DNA of 64,000 bases from Ophiodon elongatus (lineage: Eukaryota; Chordata; Actinopteri; Perciformes; Hexagrammidae). The stretch covers positions 234,001 through 298,000 of the forward strand of contig JACSYO010001601.1 in the NCBI GenBank assembly GCA_016806645.1, given 5' to 3'. Shown here piece by piece: positions 63,992 to 64,000 of the stretch; positions within the stretch are counted from its first letter, which is position 1, and each line of letters begins with the position of its first letter. The position numbers were made by a program, and so were the translations under genes. Below the pieces are notes generated by a model. That model did not search any database. It was not told where the DNA came from and was given only the letters and a program-made list of their open reading frames with translations.

Positions 63992-64000
63992 CTGCAGAGA

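Overview
The window is nuclear DNA from a teleost fish. It holds split genes with GT-AG introns, a stard5-tmc3 gene pair as known in vertebrates (in human both lie on 15q25), and the repeat mix usual in bony fish: tRNA-derived SINEs, L2-type LINE remnants, hAT, Tc1 and piggyBac transposon fragments, LTR element remnants and many dinucleotide arrays. No bacterial features are present.

The main gene is tmc3 (transmembrane channel-like 3), on the minus strand from the start codon near 44988 to the stop codon at 3443-3445. I rebuilt 22 coding exons whose splice phases all agree: 3480 nt, 1159 residues, no internal stop or frameshift. About 1.1 kb beyond its stop codon, on the same strand, lies the first coding exon of stard5 (2260-2349); the rest of stard5 is off the left edge, so 1-2259 is its first intron. 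At the right edge (63945-63991) a splice-bounded 47-nt block on the minus strand may be an exon of a further gene that I cannot name.

Most of the window is intron or intergenic DNA packed with repeats. Introns of tmc3 hold CA/GT arrays at 7.4-12.8 kb, two large simple arrays at 11.1-11.9 and 14.3-15.1 kb, a hAT fragment (21.3 kb), an LTR remnant (22.4-22.9 kb), an L2 LINE tail with two minisatellites born inside it (30.3-31.4 kb), a Tc1 copy split by a hAT element (36.5-38.7 kb) and a second hAT element with target duplications (40.8-41.9 kb). The region upstream of tmc3 (45-64 kb) holds a 22-copy minisatellite, an L2 fragment, two hAT elements inserted side by side at one 8-bp target, helicase and piggyBac pseudogenes, a perfect 54-bp palindrome and a scrambled set of LTR element pieces.

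I found no undescribed multi-gene system. The signals most worth a second look are: exon 16 of tmc3, in frame and flanked by complementary GU and CA repeats; CA tracts beside other tmc3 donor sites; a long hairpin in the last intron; the perfect palindrome; and the double hAT insertion at a single target.
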